Part shown: in pieces, positions 8,155-16,282 of the stretch
Numbering within the stretch: position 1 is the stretch's first letter
Layout: each line of letters opens with the position of its first letter
NCBI GenBank assembly: GCA_023386045.1
Contig: JAEWKK010000012.1
Location: 235,867-299,866, forward strand
Reading direction: 5' to 3'
Source of the DNA: Bacteroidota bacterium
Lineage (GTDB): Bacteria; Bacteroidota; Bacteroidia; Chitinophagales; Chitinophagaceae
Length of the DNA stretch: 64,000 bases
Made by a program: the position numbers and the translations under genes
The notes under the pieces: generated by a model
Told to the model about the DNA's origin: nothing
What the model saw: only the letters and a program-made list of their open reading frames with translations
The model's database searches: none

Positions 8155-9802
8155 CCAGAGAAATGATTTTGTTACAATAAGAAAAGCTGCTGGTATTATG
8201 GGTGATCATTACAACAATTTTTCCTTTCCTGGCCAGGTCACGGAAATGAATTAGCAATTTTTTTTCAGAGAATTCATCGAGCTCGTTGAAAGGTTCATCC
8301 AGCAGGTATACATCAGCATCCTTGTACAGGCTTCTGGCAATAGCGATGCGTTGCTGCTGGCCGCCACTGATGTTTTTTCCATTTTCCATGATGATCTTAT
8401 CAAGTCCCTCTCCTGTTTCTTCCAGCATTTCCTGGATGCCTGAAACTTTTATAGCCTGATCAATTCTTTGCCTCTCGGCATGTGTTTCTCCAAGAGTAAT
8501 ATTTTCAAGGACGGTATCATGAATAAAAAAACTTTGCTGCCTTACATAAGCCACCCTGCTCCAATAATTCTTTAATCCAACTGAATGCCTGGCGCAACCA
8601 TTTATTTTTATGCAACCCTCCTGCGGCTCAAGAAAACCCAGTAACAAATTAATCAAAGTGGTTTTGCCGGTTCCGGACCTGCCTTTGATACCAATAAAAT
8701 CTCCGGCATTGATGGCAAGATCAATGTTTTGCAAAATGAATTGTTCACCATACTGAAAACTCAGGTTCTCGCAAATGATGGATTGAACCGGTTTGGATGT
8801 TCCCTTTTCAGTGGCATGATCAATATCACTTAGCCGCAACAGTGCTAAAGAATTTTCATAGGCTTTGATCTGTCCTGAAACATTGATGATTTTCACCACT
8901 CCCGGAATGATCTTATAAGCTGCCGCCATAAAAGCGCCGATCGTTAAAAAACTTTCTGAATCTTCCTGGCCATACCACCTGGCAATAACAATCAGGAGGA
9001 ACAATCCCATGACGGCGAAGATCTCAATAAATCGTCCGGGCAGACTTTGCCAACTCAGGCTCTGAAACATGGCATGGCTGAATTTTTTCCTGAAAGCAAT
9101 AAAGCGCTTTAAAAAAAAACTATGGCGTGCATAGAGATGTCCTTCCACCCATCCTTTGAGTGCATCAAGCAGGGAACGAAAAGAATCCTGATTACTTTGC
9201 TGCACTTCCAACCTGGTTTTTTCCAGCTTTCTTTTAATGAAATAAAATACCAGGGCAGCTGGTGGCAAAAGGATCAGCAGTAAGAGAAGAAAAAGTTGGG
9301 CGTTGAAGATGGTGATAGCTATTGATGCGATGAGAATCAAACTCAATTGAGTAAAGAGTTGCTGGATGCCACCAAGAACATACTGGCAGAATTCAAAAGG
9401 CTGAAAAGCGATCCTTTTGATATAAGCAGATGAATCTTCCTCCACATACTCCTTATAAGAGATATTTTGAAATGCCAGCAGTGCATTCTTCGATAAACGA
9501 ACCGCTACCTGCGCCGTAAAATTGTATTGCCATCTTGTTATTACAAAGGCAATGATGTTCTTGGCACTAAACAAGGCAAAGAAAATAATGATGGGCCAAA
9601 AAGATTCCCGACTAACCTTTCCTTTTAGGATAGCCGACTGCCCTGATGCTGGCTGGATATAAAACTGGATGATCCAGAGTAGCGCCGCTAGCGAGAGAAT
9701 ATCAGTTATGCTGATCACCAGGTCTGATAATGAAAGAAAGATCAACTTTCTTCTTTCACGCATTGTCAGTAATGACCAGGTATATTGAAAAGTTTTTTTC
9801 AA
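8147..9802 (-). CDS. ABC exporter, fused permease-ATPase (MsbA/PglK-like)
   Basis: 551 aa. An N-terminal type I exporter membrane domain (about 1-310, five to six hydrophobic helices) is followed by an ATPase domain. The ATPase has Walker A GRSGTGKTT, signature ISGGQQQRIAIARSL, Walker B VYLLDEPFNELDE and H-loop MITHN. The half-transporter would act as a homodimer. MsbA/PglK-like proteins flip lipid A or lipid-linked oligosaccharides across the inner membrane. The neighbours (a polyprenyl-phosphate sugar transferase 27 bp upstream and an overlapping glycosyltransferase downstream) favour a lipid-linked glycan substrate, but peptides or lipids are not excluded. Confidence 0.9.
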   Translation of the reverse strand: MKKTFQYTWSLLTMRERRKLIFLSLSDLVISITDILSLAALLWIIQFYIQPASGQSAILKGKVSRESFWPIIIFFALFSAKNIIAFVITRWQYNFTAQVAVRLSKNALLAFQNISYKEYVEEDSSAYIKRIAFQPFEFCQYVLGGIQQLFTQLSLILIASIAITIFNAQLFLLLLLILLPPAALVFYFIKRKLEKTRLEVQQSNQDSFRSLLDALKGWVEGHLYARHSFFLKRFIAFRKKFSHAMFQSLSWQSLPGRFIEIFAVMGLFLLIVIARWYGQEDSESFLTIGAFMAAAYKIIPGVVKIINVSGQIKAYENSLALLRLSDIDHATEKGTSKPVQSIICENLSFQYGEQFILQNIDLAINAGDFIGIKGRSGTGKTTLINLLLGFLEPQEGCIKINGCARHSVGLKNYWSRVAYVRQQSFFIHDTVLENITLGETHAERQRIDQAIKVSGIQEMLEETGEGLDKIIMENGKNISGGQQQRIAIARSLYKDADVYLLDEPFNELDEFSEKKLLIHFRDLARKGKIVVMITHNTSSFSYCNKIISLDD

Positions 9803-9829
9803 ATTATTTCTGTGAAGAGTTAATGCATA

Positions 9830-10567
9830 TCAGTTCTGAATTTTTTGCGACGGAGGAAACATTTTGAATAAGGTCATACCAATGATCCTTGCATCCATCA
9901 TCAATGACCAGTGGTGGATGTAATAAATATCTTTTTTTACGCGCTCCCTCATGGCCTCCAGGTTAGCTACTACACCCACATATCCATGCACCTGTGCCCA
10001 TCCTGTAAGTCCGGGTTTTACTTTATGCCTGTATGAATAAAATTTCAGCAGTTCCTCATACTTCAGGTTATCACTGATCATGTGGGGTCTCGGGCCAATC
10101 AGCGACATCTCTCCCAACCATACATTCAATAGTTGTGGCAATTCGTCAAGATGATTTTTTCTCAGGAAAGCTCCAAGTTTTGTGATGCGACTGTCATCCA
10201 CCAGGGCGGGAAGCCTGTCGGCATCATGATTGACGATCATTGTACGGAACTTGATGCAGGTAAAAAGCCTGCCATTTCTTCCATATCTTTTTTGAAGGAA
10301 GAAAACAGGACCCTGGGAATCAAGTTTAATAAGAAGAGCAACCAGTGGTATCATCCAGCTTAAAATCAAGACAAGAAAGATGCTGGAAAAAAGTAGGTCA
10401 AATAAACGTTTAATGGTAAGATTGATCTTCATCTCAAGCGGCAGGCGGTGTGCCAGCACGAGAGTAGGTGCGATGTTTTGCTCATAAGCAACGGTCATCA
10501 CCTCAGAGAATCTCTCTTTCCCTGGTGGAAGCCTTTTAACATCATTCAGCGATTTGGCAGGTTTCAT
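9830..10567 (-). CDS. Bacterial sugar transferase (polyprenyl-phosphate phosphoglycosyl transferase)
   Basis: 245 aa. One N-terminal membrane helix (about 58-82) precedes the family motifs GPVFFLQKRYGRNGR, FTCIKFRTM, LRKNHLDELPQLLNVWLGEMSLIGPRP and KPGLTGWAQVHG. This is a monotopic WcaJ/PglC-type enzyme that starts repeat-unit assembly by moving a sugar-1-phosphate from a nucleotide sugar to undecaprenyl phosphate. It has about 55 residues before the helix but lacks the large CoA-binding-like region of long WcaJ proteins, so it is the short form. It is the first gene of the minus unit with the ABC exporter and GT4. Confidence 0.92.
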   Translation of the reverse strand: MKPAKSLNDVKRLPPGKERFSEVMTVAYEQNIAPTLVLAHRLPLEMKINLTIKRLFDLLFSSIFLVLILSWMIPLVALLIKLDSQGPVFFLQKRYGRNGRLFTCIKFRTMIVNHDADRLPALVDDSRITKLGAFLRKNHLDELPQLLNVWLGEMSLIGPRPHMISDNLKYEELLKFYSYRHKVKPGLTGWAQVHGYVGVVANLEAMRERVKKDIYYIHHWSLMMDARIIGMTLFKMFPPSQKIQN

Positions 10568-10624
10568 TGATAAATACCCTACTAAATACGGCTTCTGCGG
10601 TCCGGGGTTGTCTGGGTATTGATC

Positions 10625-12001
10625 TTAAAATAATTTCCTTACAAAGCCTGCACGAATACCGGTACTGAATAGAGGAAGTTCAGCAAATCCAACATTTCTT
10701 ACCGGAATTTTTACATAAGGCTCGATCCTTAACTGCGCTATTTTACCTAATTGGTGTGTATATCCTATGGAGATATTTGCGATGGAGAGAAAATTACGCG
10801 AATCATTTTTATAACTGGCTTCGTGAATATAAACCACTCCCGTCATAGGATAATAATAAGTGTAGGAGTAATCTTCTTTTTTCATCAGATAGGAAGAAAT
10901 ACCTGCAGCAGTAAAAAACGAAGACCTGGATGTTTGCCTGATATTGTATTTGGCACCCAGGGAAATATCATACATACGGCAAACACCGGTAACATCTGTG
11001 ATCTCTGAATTGGCAGGACGATAAACCTTGGAACTGGTAAGGTATTTTCCATTGGTGTAATAAGACTTCCTGTCCATAAATACCGATCCCTCTATGCTCC
11101 ATCTTTTACCAATTTCATAACCTGCGAGAGCACCATAATCATAACCCATATCATCGGCCTTTTGATTTTTGATGGTGGTGCGGTCAACACCAGCCATGAT
11201 GCCGAGGTAAAATCTTTTCTTTTTAATTGCAGGTTCTTTTTTGATGACAGCTCCTGCAATGTCCTGGCGCTGGAAATCTTTTATGATTACCTGGTCTTCC
11301 TTGGAAAGATCAATATGTGGAGTAAAGGAAGAACGGAACGGTTCTGGGATGAATTCTTCAAGTGTTGATTCATTAGCAACGATTATCTCCGAATCATTTT
11401 TGAGATCATGCTTTTTTACGAGCGAATTATTTTTTGCTAAACGCGATTCTGATCCTGAAAGATTTTTTTCATTTCCTGATTTTTTATTGGCACCCACAGC
11501 GTTTTTGAGATTATCAGAAACGGTTATCTTACCTGCTTTATCATTTTCTTTCTTCAATTTATTTCCAGGTGCAGGGATTTCATCCTTAACCATATTTGAT
11601 TCGTTGAATGAAGGCCCAGACTGATTATCTTTTATTCTTTCCTTTTCATTTAACTGGTCCACAGGCACAGGAATATTCGTTTCATTTCCTGTTGAATGAT
11701 GTTGATCCCTGTTTTCGGCTTTTTGCTGATGAACTACAGGGCTCTCATTCTGATTAACATGTCTGTTCAGTGAACCTGATTCACCAACGGGACGGTTACA
11801 GATCAGATAAAGAGGCAGGAGCAATAAAAGCCAGAGAAGTTTTTTATAAGGGTTATCCTTTTTTACAGGAATTACCTGCTCCGGTTCATTCTCCTGCAAT
11901 GCAGCAAGCACCTTGTTCCAGTCGGCAGAACTAGTATCCAAAGGATAGTGCTCTGCAGCCTTCCGGAAAACTTCGTCCATATCATTGTTCACATATTGCA
12001 T
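10625..12001 (-). CDS. Anti-sigma-like membrane protein with C-terminal outer-membrane beta-barrel
   Basis: 458 aa. A cytoplasmic N-terminus (1-50, with a DEVFRKAAEHYPLDTSSADWNKV pattern common in Chitinophagaceae anti-sigma/barrel proteins) leads to one very hydrophobic helix (about 51-67). A long Lys/Asn/Glu-rich linker (about 75-260) comes next, then a C-terminal ~200-residue PorT/OmpA-like barrel with alternating aromatic strands. It overlaps the ECF sigma gene by 13 bp, the usual position of the cognate regulator. An inner-membrane helix plus an outer-membrane-type barrel suggests that the protein spans the envelope or is processed. Binding to the sigma factor is inferred from context only. 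Confidence 0.7.
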   Translation of the reverse strand: MQYVNNDMDEVFRKAAEHYPLDTSSADWNKVLAALQENEPEQVIPVKKDNPYKKLLWLLLLLPLYLICNRPVGESGSLNRHVNQNESPVVHQQKAENRDQHHSTGNETNIPVPVDQLNEKERIKDNQSGPSFNESNMVKDEIPAPGNKLKKENDKAGKITVSDNLKNAVGANKKSGNEKNLSGSESRLAKNNSLVKKHDLKNDSEIIVANESTLEEFIPEPFRSSFTPHIDLSKEDQVIIKDFQRQDIAGAVIKKEPAIKKKRFYLGIMAGVDRTTIKNQKADDMGYDYGALAGYEIGKRWSIEGSVFMDRKSYYTNGKYLTSSKVYRPANSEITDVTGVCRMYDISLGAKYNIRQTSRSSFFTAAGISSYLMKKEDYSYTYYYPMTGVVYIHEASYKNDSRNFLSIANISIGYTHQLGKIAQLRIEPYVKIPVRNVGFAELPLFSTGIRAGFVRKLF

Positions 12002-12564
12002 ATGCCTATTGCCTCATCATTTTTTTTAATGATCTTCTGAAGGATGACCCTGGCCTTGGAAAGGTTGGATTTGGAAGTGCCAACCGATATACCCAGCTTG
12101 TTTGCTATCTCCTGGTGGGTGAATCCATCGATCACATACATATTGAATACGGTTCTGTATGAAGGAGGCAGCTTTTTGATCTCCTTCACCAGTTCTTTGT
12201 ACATTAAAACATTATCTGAAAGCTGGCTGCGGTCTTCGTGCATCCAGATATGCTCCGAGATGTCGCCGATTTCCGGCAGGAAGTTATTTTTTCTCAGAGC
12301 ATCGATTGCTGTGTTGATCATGATCATCCTGATCCATCCCATCAGGATCATTTCCAGGTTCTCCGCATCTCTGATCTCGAATTTTGAAAAGTTCCGGAAC
12401 ACTTTCACAAAGCCATCATTCACTACATCCACGGCTTTATCATAACGGTATATATAGCGGAATACGGTCTTCAGGCAGTACCCATAGTATTTCTCATAGA
12501 GAAACTTCTGGTCCCTCCCATTCTGCTGCATGCAGCCGCTGATTATGTTTTGCAGTAATTCCAA
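11989..12564 (-). CDS. ECF-type RNA polymerase sigma factor
   Basis: 191 aa. Region 2 includes KFLYEKYYGYCLKTVFRYI followed by DVVNDGFVKVFRN. Region 4 is LPPSYRTVFNMYVIDGFTHQEIANKLGISVGTSKSNLSKAR, the helix-turn-helix that reads the -35 element. The start is TTG at 12564: family members carry a short helix before the KFLYEKYYG block, which would be lost from the alternative ATG at 12531. It is co-transcribed with the overlapping envelope protein, which likely holds or modulates it. Its regulon is unknown; the surrounding glycan genes are obvious candidates. Confidence 0.92.
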   Translation of the reverse strand: MELLQNIISGCMQQNGRDQKFLYEKYYGYCLKTVFRYIYRYDKAVDVVNDGFVKVFRNFSKFEIRDAENLEMILMGWIRMIMINTAIDALRKNNFLPEIGDISEHIWMHEDRSQLSDNVLMYKELVKEIKKLPPSYRTVFNMYVIDGFTHQEIANKLGISVGTSKSNLSKARVILQKIIKKNDEAIGICNM

Positions 12565-12662
12565 ATCCGTAGCAGTTAATACGGTAGTCTTCTATTTTGG
12601 TTGCCTGAAGGCTTAATAAAAGTACGATCCTGCCTGAAGAGGAAAAAATCAGGTTTGCCAGG

Positions 12663-13673
12663 TCAGAGAACCAGTTGGCTGCAACCCCTGATATCGGCAT
12701 GATCCAAACGGCCCAGGACTTCAAATTTCCCATCCTCATGCATGCGCCCCAGGTCCGCCGTGGCAATAAAACTGCAGGAATACAAATTAGCCAGATCTAT
12801 CACATTAATGGCACCTGCACGTGGTTTTTCATCGATGCCGAATACGGATAAGGGATCAGTTTCATCCCTTAACAAGACCTTCATCCAGGGCGGAGAGCTA
12901 AACAAACCATCGGCTCCATAGGCCTGGGAAAGCATTTCAGTCATCCCATATTCGGAATACATTACTTCTGTACCTAATTGTTTTTTCAAAATACCATACA
13001 ATTCATCCCTGGTCATTTCTTTTTTTCTTCCTTTCATCCCTCCTGTTTCCAGAACCTTCGTGTGTTTTAAACTGATAGGAAATTGGAGGGCAAAATCAAG
13101 AAGGGCAAATGTTACTCCAAAGAGAATGGTCTTTTGTCCATTGGCCTCGAGTCTCTTTAATGTAGCTTGTAATTTGTCATAATCGTAGAGATAAAAGCCA
13201 CTGTCTGCATGCCTTGATCTTTTTACAAGATGTTCCACCATATACACCAGGGAAGAATCCTTTCTTTCCAGGTAAGAAGGTAACAAACCCAGGATACAAT
13301 AATCGCTCACATCACCAAAATAACGGGCAAAGGCCGTAAAGAAACTTTCCTGGTAAATAGCTGCTTCTTTGATATAGTGGTGGCTGGTGGTTTCTCCGGT
13401 AGTACCACTGCTTGTAAAATCCAGTTCGGGATTAAAATCAGTGGTGACCACCTTATGCGATTTAAAAAAAGAAATGGGAAGAAAGGGGATTTGGGATAAT
13501 TCCCTGACCTGTTCCGGCTTTATTCCGAGAGCTTCGCAATAGGACCGGTACAGTTGATTCTGAGCCCTTTGAAAATGAAAGACCTCCAGGGCAATGTGAT
13601 GGAAATCTTTTTCGTTATGGATGTTAAATACCTTTCCGGCCAATTCCTGCGCTTTAGGTAATTCAGTATCCAT
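12663..13673 (-). CDS. LuxE-like acyl-protein synthetase / acyl transferase
   Basis: 336 aa from ATG 13673. The open frame continues another 100 codons upstream but that part is antisense to the lipoprotein gene at 13696 and has no family features. The LuxE/PaaK-type adenylation core is visible: FTSSGTTGETTSHHY (phosphate loop), TKVLETGGMKGRKKEMTRDEL, EYGMTEMLSQAY, and GRLDHADIRGCSQL near the C-terminus. LuxE enzymes activate a fatty acid as acyl-AMP and pass it to a protein Cys or carrier. In Bacteroidota, relatives are often found in surface-polysaccharide loci. The substrate is unknown. Confidence 0.82.
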   Translation of the reverse strand: MDTELPKAQELAGKVFNIHNEKDFHHIALEVFHFQRAQNQLYRSYCEALGIKPEQVRELSQIPFLPISFFKSHKVVTTDFNPELDFTSSGTTGETTSHHYIKEAAIYQESFFTAFARYFGDVSDYCILGLLPSYLERKDSSLVYMVEHLVKRSRHADSGFYLYDYDKLQATLKRLEANGQKTILFGVTFALLDFALQFPISLKHTKVLETGGMKGRKKEMTRDELYGILKKQLGTEVMYSEYGMTEMLSQAYGADGLFSSPPWMKVLLRDETDPLSVFGIDEKPRAGAINVIDLANLYSCSFIATADLGRMHEDGKFEVLGRLDHADIRGCSQLVL

Positions 13674-13695
13674 CACGTAAATTTGAAAAGAAGTT

Positions 13696-14154
13696 ATGAG
13701 TATGAAAAATGGTTTTCTGTTGAGCTTACTGGCCTTTATTCTCTTTGCCTGCAGCAAAGATAAATTTGAAACCAAACCTTCATTAAAATATAAATCCGCC
13801 AGCACGCATATTGTTCCTATGGGTAGCGGACTGCAGGTGAATCTTGAATTTACCGATAAGGAAGGTGACCTTGACTCTGTATTCATTATCAGGGAAAGAC
13901 TGAACAAAAGAGGACCACTGATCAATAATAGCCTCCAACTGGCATTTCCTTCGAGCTTTAATAATGAGACCAAGGGAGAACTGATTCTGAATCTTGATTA
14001 TGGCGGGAGGCTTACCTACCAGATCAATGGGATCAGCATTCCCGGTAGCGGTGGTGCTTATGAACCTGATACCCTGCTCCTGAAATTTGTTATTAAGGAC
14101 AAAGCCAAAAATTACAGCGATACCGCCCAAAAAGATTTTATTGTAATCAGGTAA
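13696..14154 (+). CDS. Small lipoprotein, unknown function
   Basis: 152 aa. The signal peptide and lipobox are clear (LLAFILFAC, Cys about residue 19). The mature part is beta-rich, starts with SKDKFETKP, and contains FTDKEGDLDSVFIIRERLNK, resembling an Ig-like/cadherin-like fold with an acidic calcium-like loop. ATG at 13696 and at 13702 are both possible starts (GAAAAGAAG lies just upstream). It is followed after 2 bp by the UbiA-like gene, and the divergent LuxE-like gene starts 22 bp away, so the promoters must be compact. I do not recognise a named family. Confidence 0.75.
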   Translation: MSMKNGFLLSLLAFILFACSKDKFETKPSLKYKSASTHIVPMGSGLQVNLEFTDKEGDLDSVFIIRERLNKRGPLINNSLQLAFPSSFNNETKGELILNLDYGGRLTYQINGISIPGSGGAYEPDTLLLKFVIKDKAKNYSDTAQKDFIVIR

Positions 14155-14156
14155 TA

Positions 14157-15014
14157 TTGACCAACAGGAATTATTTACAAAGATTTTTTGACCTGTTTAT
14201 TTTCAGCAGCCTTTTTATTGCCTGTTGTGCAGTATTGATGGTTTACCAGACCTGCATTCTTTTTGACCTTCCTCTCTCCTGGAAACTGATAGGTTTTGTA
14301 TTCGCAGGTTCCGTTGCCAGTTACAACTTTCACTGGTACCTCACTCCCCCAGCTGTGGAGAATCCGGGCAGGAAGATCGCCTGGAATATTTCCAATAGAA
14401 ACCTCCATCTTTTTTTTGCACTTGCAGGACTTGTAGTAGCAGGCGTTTTTGGTTTATTGTTGATCCGCCACTGGCCCTGGCTGGCGCTGACCGGTCTTGC
14501 TACCTTCCTTTATTCTGCACCCAAGATTGATCATCCATTTTTTATTAGACTGCGTAAAATAGCCATCGCCAAAACCATTTACCTGGCACTGATCTGGACC
14601 CTGATCACCAGTTTTCTTCCCATCATCATACAGGTAAACCAGCTAACGGCATCTGAAGTGATTTTTTTTATCAACCGCTTCTTTTTTATTTATGCGATCT
14701 GTATCCTTTTTGATTACAGAGACGTAGAATGGGATCGCAAATCGGGTATCCGCAGCCTGATCACCTATTTTGATGAGAAAGGAATTAACCGCCTGTTCTG
14801 GAGTTCCATGCTTGTGGTTGCAGTGACTCTTGTTCTTTTACTGGAGAGCCTTCACTGGACTTATATCATTGCACTGTTGATCCCCTGTATCATCCTGGGT
14901 TTGCTTTTTTCAAGAGCCAAGAGAGATTTTTCAGATTATTTGTACTATTTCGTTCTGGACGGACTGATGATGCTGTCTGCCCCTTTGGTAGTTTTAGCTA
15001 AATTTGCCCGATAA
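14157..15014 (+). CDS. UbiA-family prenyltransferase-like membrane protein
   Basis: 285 aa, about 8-9 hydrophobic segments. The second aspartate-rich motif of the UbiA fold is visible as FDYRDVEWDRKSGIRSL. The first motif (normally NDxxDxxxD) is degenerate (SYNFHWYLTPP), so classical prenyl-diphosphate binding may be altered. UbiA enzymes attach prenyl chains to aromatic or polar acceptors at the inner membrane. The start is TTG 14157, directly after the previous stop and preceded by CAGG at 14148-14151; no ATG is available nearby. It forms a + strand run with the lipoprotein and the M42 peptidase. Confidence 0.72.
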   Translation: MTNRNYLQRFFDLFIFSSLFIACCAVLMVYQTCILFDLPLSWKLIGFVFAGSVASYNFHWYLTPPAVENPGRKIAWNISNRNLHLFFALAGLVVAGVFGLLLIRHWPWLALTGLATFLYSAPKIDHPFFIRLRKIAIAKTIYLALIWTLITSFLPIIIQVNQLTASEVIFFINRFFFIYAICILFDYRDVEWDRKSGIRSLITYFDEKGINRLFWSSMLVVAVTLVLLLESLHWTYIIALLIPCIILGLLFSRAKRDFSDYLYYFVLDGLMMLSAPLVVLAKFAR

Positions 15015-15023
15015 TTTTGAAGC

Positions 15024-16130
15024 ATGGCAAAAGCAGCGAAAAAGAATAAATCAGTGTTAACAGAAACTTCCCTGGGTTTTTTCAGAAATTATATCAATAC
15101 GCCCTCTCCAGTTGGATTTGAATATACAGGACAGAAACTCTGGCTGGATTATGTCAGGCCATTTGTTGATGAAACCTTTACCGACCCTTACGGCACAGCC
15201 GTAGCAGTGATCAATAAAAACCATCCCTTCAAAGTAGTAATAGAAGCGCATGTTGACGAGATCAGCTGGTTCGTGAATTATATCACCAATGAAGGATTGA
15301 TCTATCTCAAAAGAAATGGCGGTGTTGACCACCAGATCGCACCTGCACAAAGGGTTATGATCCATGGAAAAAAAGGACCGGTAAAAGCTGTTTTTGGCTG
15401 GCCTGCCATTCATACAAGGATTAGCAGCCAGGATAAGGAACCTGTGGCCAAGGTTGAAAATCTTTTTCTCGATTGCGGCGCCAGGAATAAAAAAGAGATC
15501 GAAGACCTGGGCATTCATGTAGGTGCAGTGGTGACTTACCAGGATGGATTTGATGAACTGGCATATGATTATTTCATTGGCCGCGCTTTTGATAACCGCA
15601 TTGGTGGTTATATGATCGCTGAAGTAGCAAGACTGATCAAAGAGAATAAAAACAAGATTCCTTTTGGCTTATACATAGTAAATGCGGTGCAGGAAGAAAT
15701 TGGTTTGCGTGGTGCGGAAATGATCGCCCGCCGCATCAAGCCAAATGTTGCCATCATTACAGATGTTACGCATGATACTACCACACCCATGATCAGCAAG
15801 GCCATTGAAGGTGATACTTCCTGTGGCAAAGGGCCTTCGCTTTCCTATGGTCCTGCTGTTCACAACAAGTTATTGCAGTTCGTAGAAGGCGTAGCAGCAA
15901 AGAATAATATCCCCGTTCAGTTAAGAGCTGTTTCCAGAAGCACAGGTACGGATACGGATTCTTTTGCCTATGCCAATGATGGTTGTCCATCTGTTCTTAT
16001 TTCCATTCCGCTGAGGTACATGCATACCACGGTTGAAATGCTGCACAGGAATGATATTGAACAGACCATTCGCCTGATGTACCAAACTATTTTAAGTCTT
16101 ACTCCTCAAACAAACCTTAGTTATTTCTGA
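15024..16130 (+). CDS. M42 family metallopeptidase (glutamyl/endoglucanase-like aminopeptidase)
   Basis: 368 aa. Metal and catalytic elements of the M42 family can be seen in order: EAHVDEIS (His and Asp), GRAFDNRIGGY (bridging Asp), VQEEIGLRGAE (general base Glu-Glu), ITDVTHD (Asp), and a C-terminal IPLRYMHTTVE (His). The middle segment (about 80-160) is the inserted beta domain. These are cytosolic, usually dodecameric, cobalt or zinc aminopeptidases that trim peptides. The length matches the family. The stop overlaps the ATG of a 50-aa gene by 1 bp (TGATG), so the two are probably translationally coupled. Confidence 0.93.
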   Translation: MAKAAKKNKSVLTETSLGFFRNYINTPSPVGFEYTGQKLWLDYVRPFVDETFTDPYGTAVAVINKNHPFKVVIEAHVDEISWFVNYITNEGLIYLKRNGGVDHQIAPAQRVMIHGKKGPVKAVFGWPAIHTRISSQDKEPVAKVENLFLDCGARNKKEIEDLGIHVGAVVTYQDGFDELAYDYFIGRAFDNRIGGYMIAEVARLIKENKNKIPFGLYIVNAVQEEIGLRGAEMIARRIKPNVAIITDVTHDTTTPMISKAIEGDTSCGKGPSLSYGPAVHNKLLQFVEGVAAKNNIPVQLRAVSRSTGTDTDSFAYANDGCPSVLISIPLRYMHTTVEMLHRNDIEQTIRLMYQTILSLTPQTNLSYF

Positions 16131-16282
16131 TGCAACATTTATTGATCTATGTTGACCCCGGAAGCGGAAGTTATATTGTGCAGGCAATTGTTGCAGCAGC
16201 TCTTGGTGCTGCCTATTATGTAAAAACTTCCTGGTGGAGGATCAAACATTTTTTCAGGAAAAAGAAAAAAGCTGAAGACTGA
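16130..16282 (+). CDS. 50-aa membrane microprotein with YVDPGSGSY motif
   Basis: The start codon overlaps the stop of the peptidase gene (TGATG at 16128-16132). The product has an N-terminal LIYVDPGSGSYIVQ motif, one hydrophobic helix (about 13-32, Ala/Val-rich), then WWRIKHFFRKKKK. I know this pattern (Y-[IV]-DPG[TS]GS ... W[RK]KIK..F) from short proteins encoded beside surface-polysaccharide and sulfatase-fold genes; their role is unknown. The basic tail would face the cytoplasm. It precedes the phosphonate operon, whose last stop abuts its own (TGATCA at 16280-16285). Its size makes it easy to miss in annotation. Confidence 0.75.
   Translation: MQHLLIYVDPGSGSYIVQAIVAAALGAAYYVKTSWWRIKHFFRKKKKAED

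Noticed and set aside
12494..12766. 90-aa minus-strand frame between sigma and LuxE-like genes
   Set aside because: Overlaps both in other frames and has no recognisable features.
13674..13973. 100-codon N-terminal extension of the LuxE-like gene
   Set aside because: Antisense to the lipoprotein at 13696, lacks family features, and the family start fits ATG 13673.
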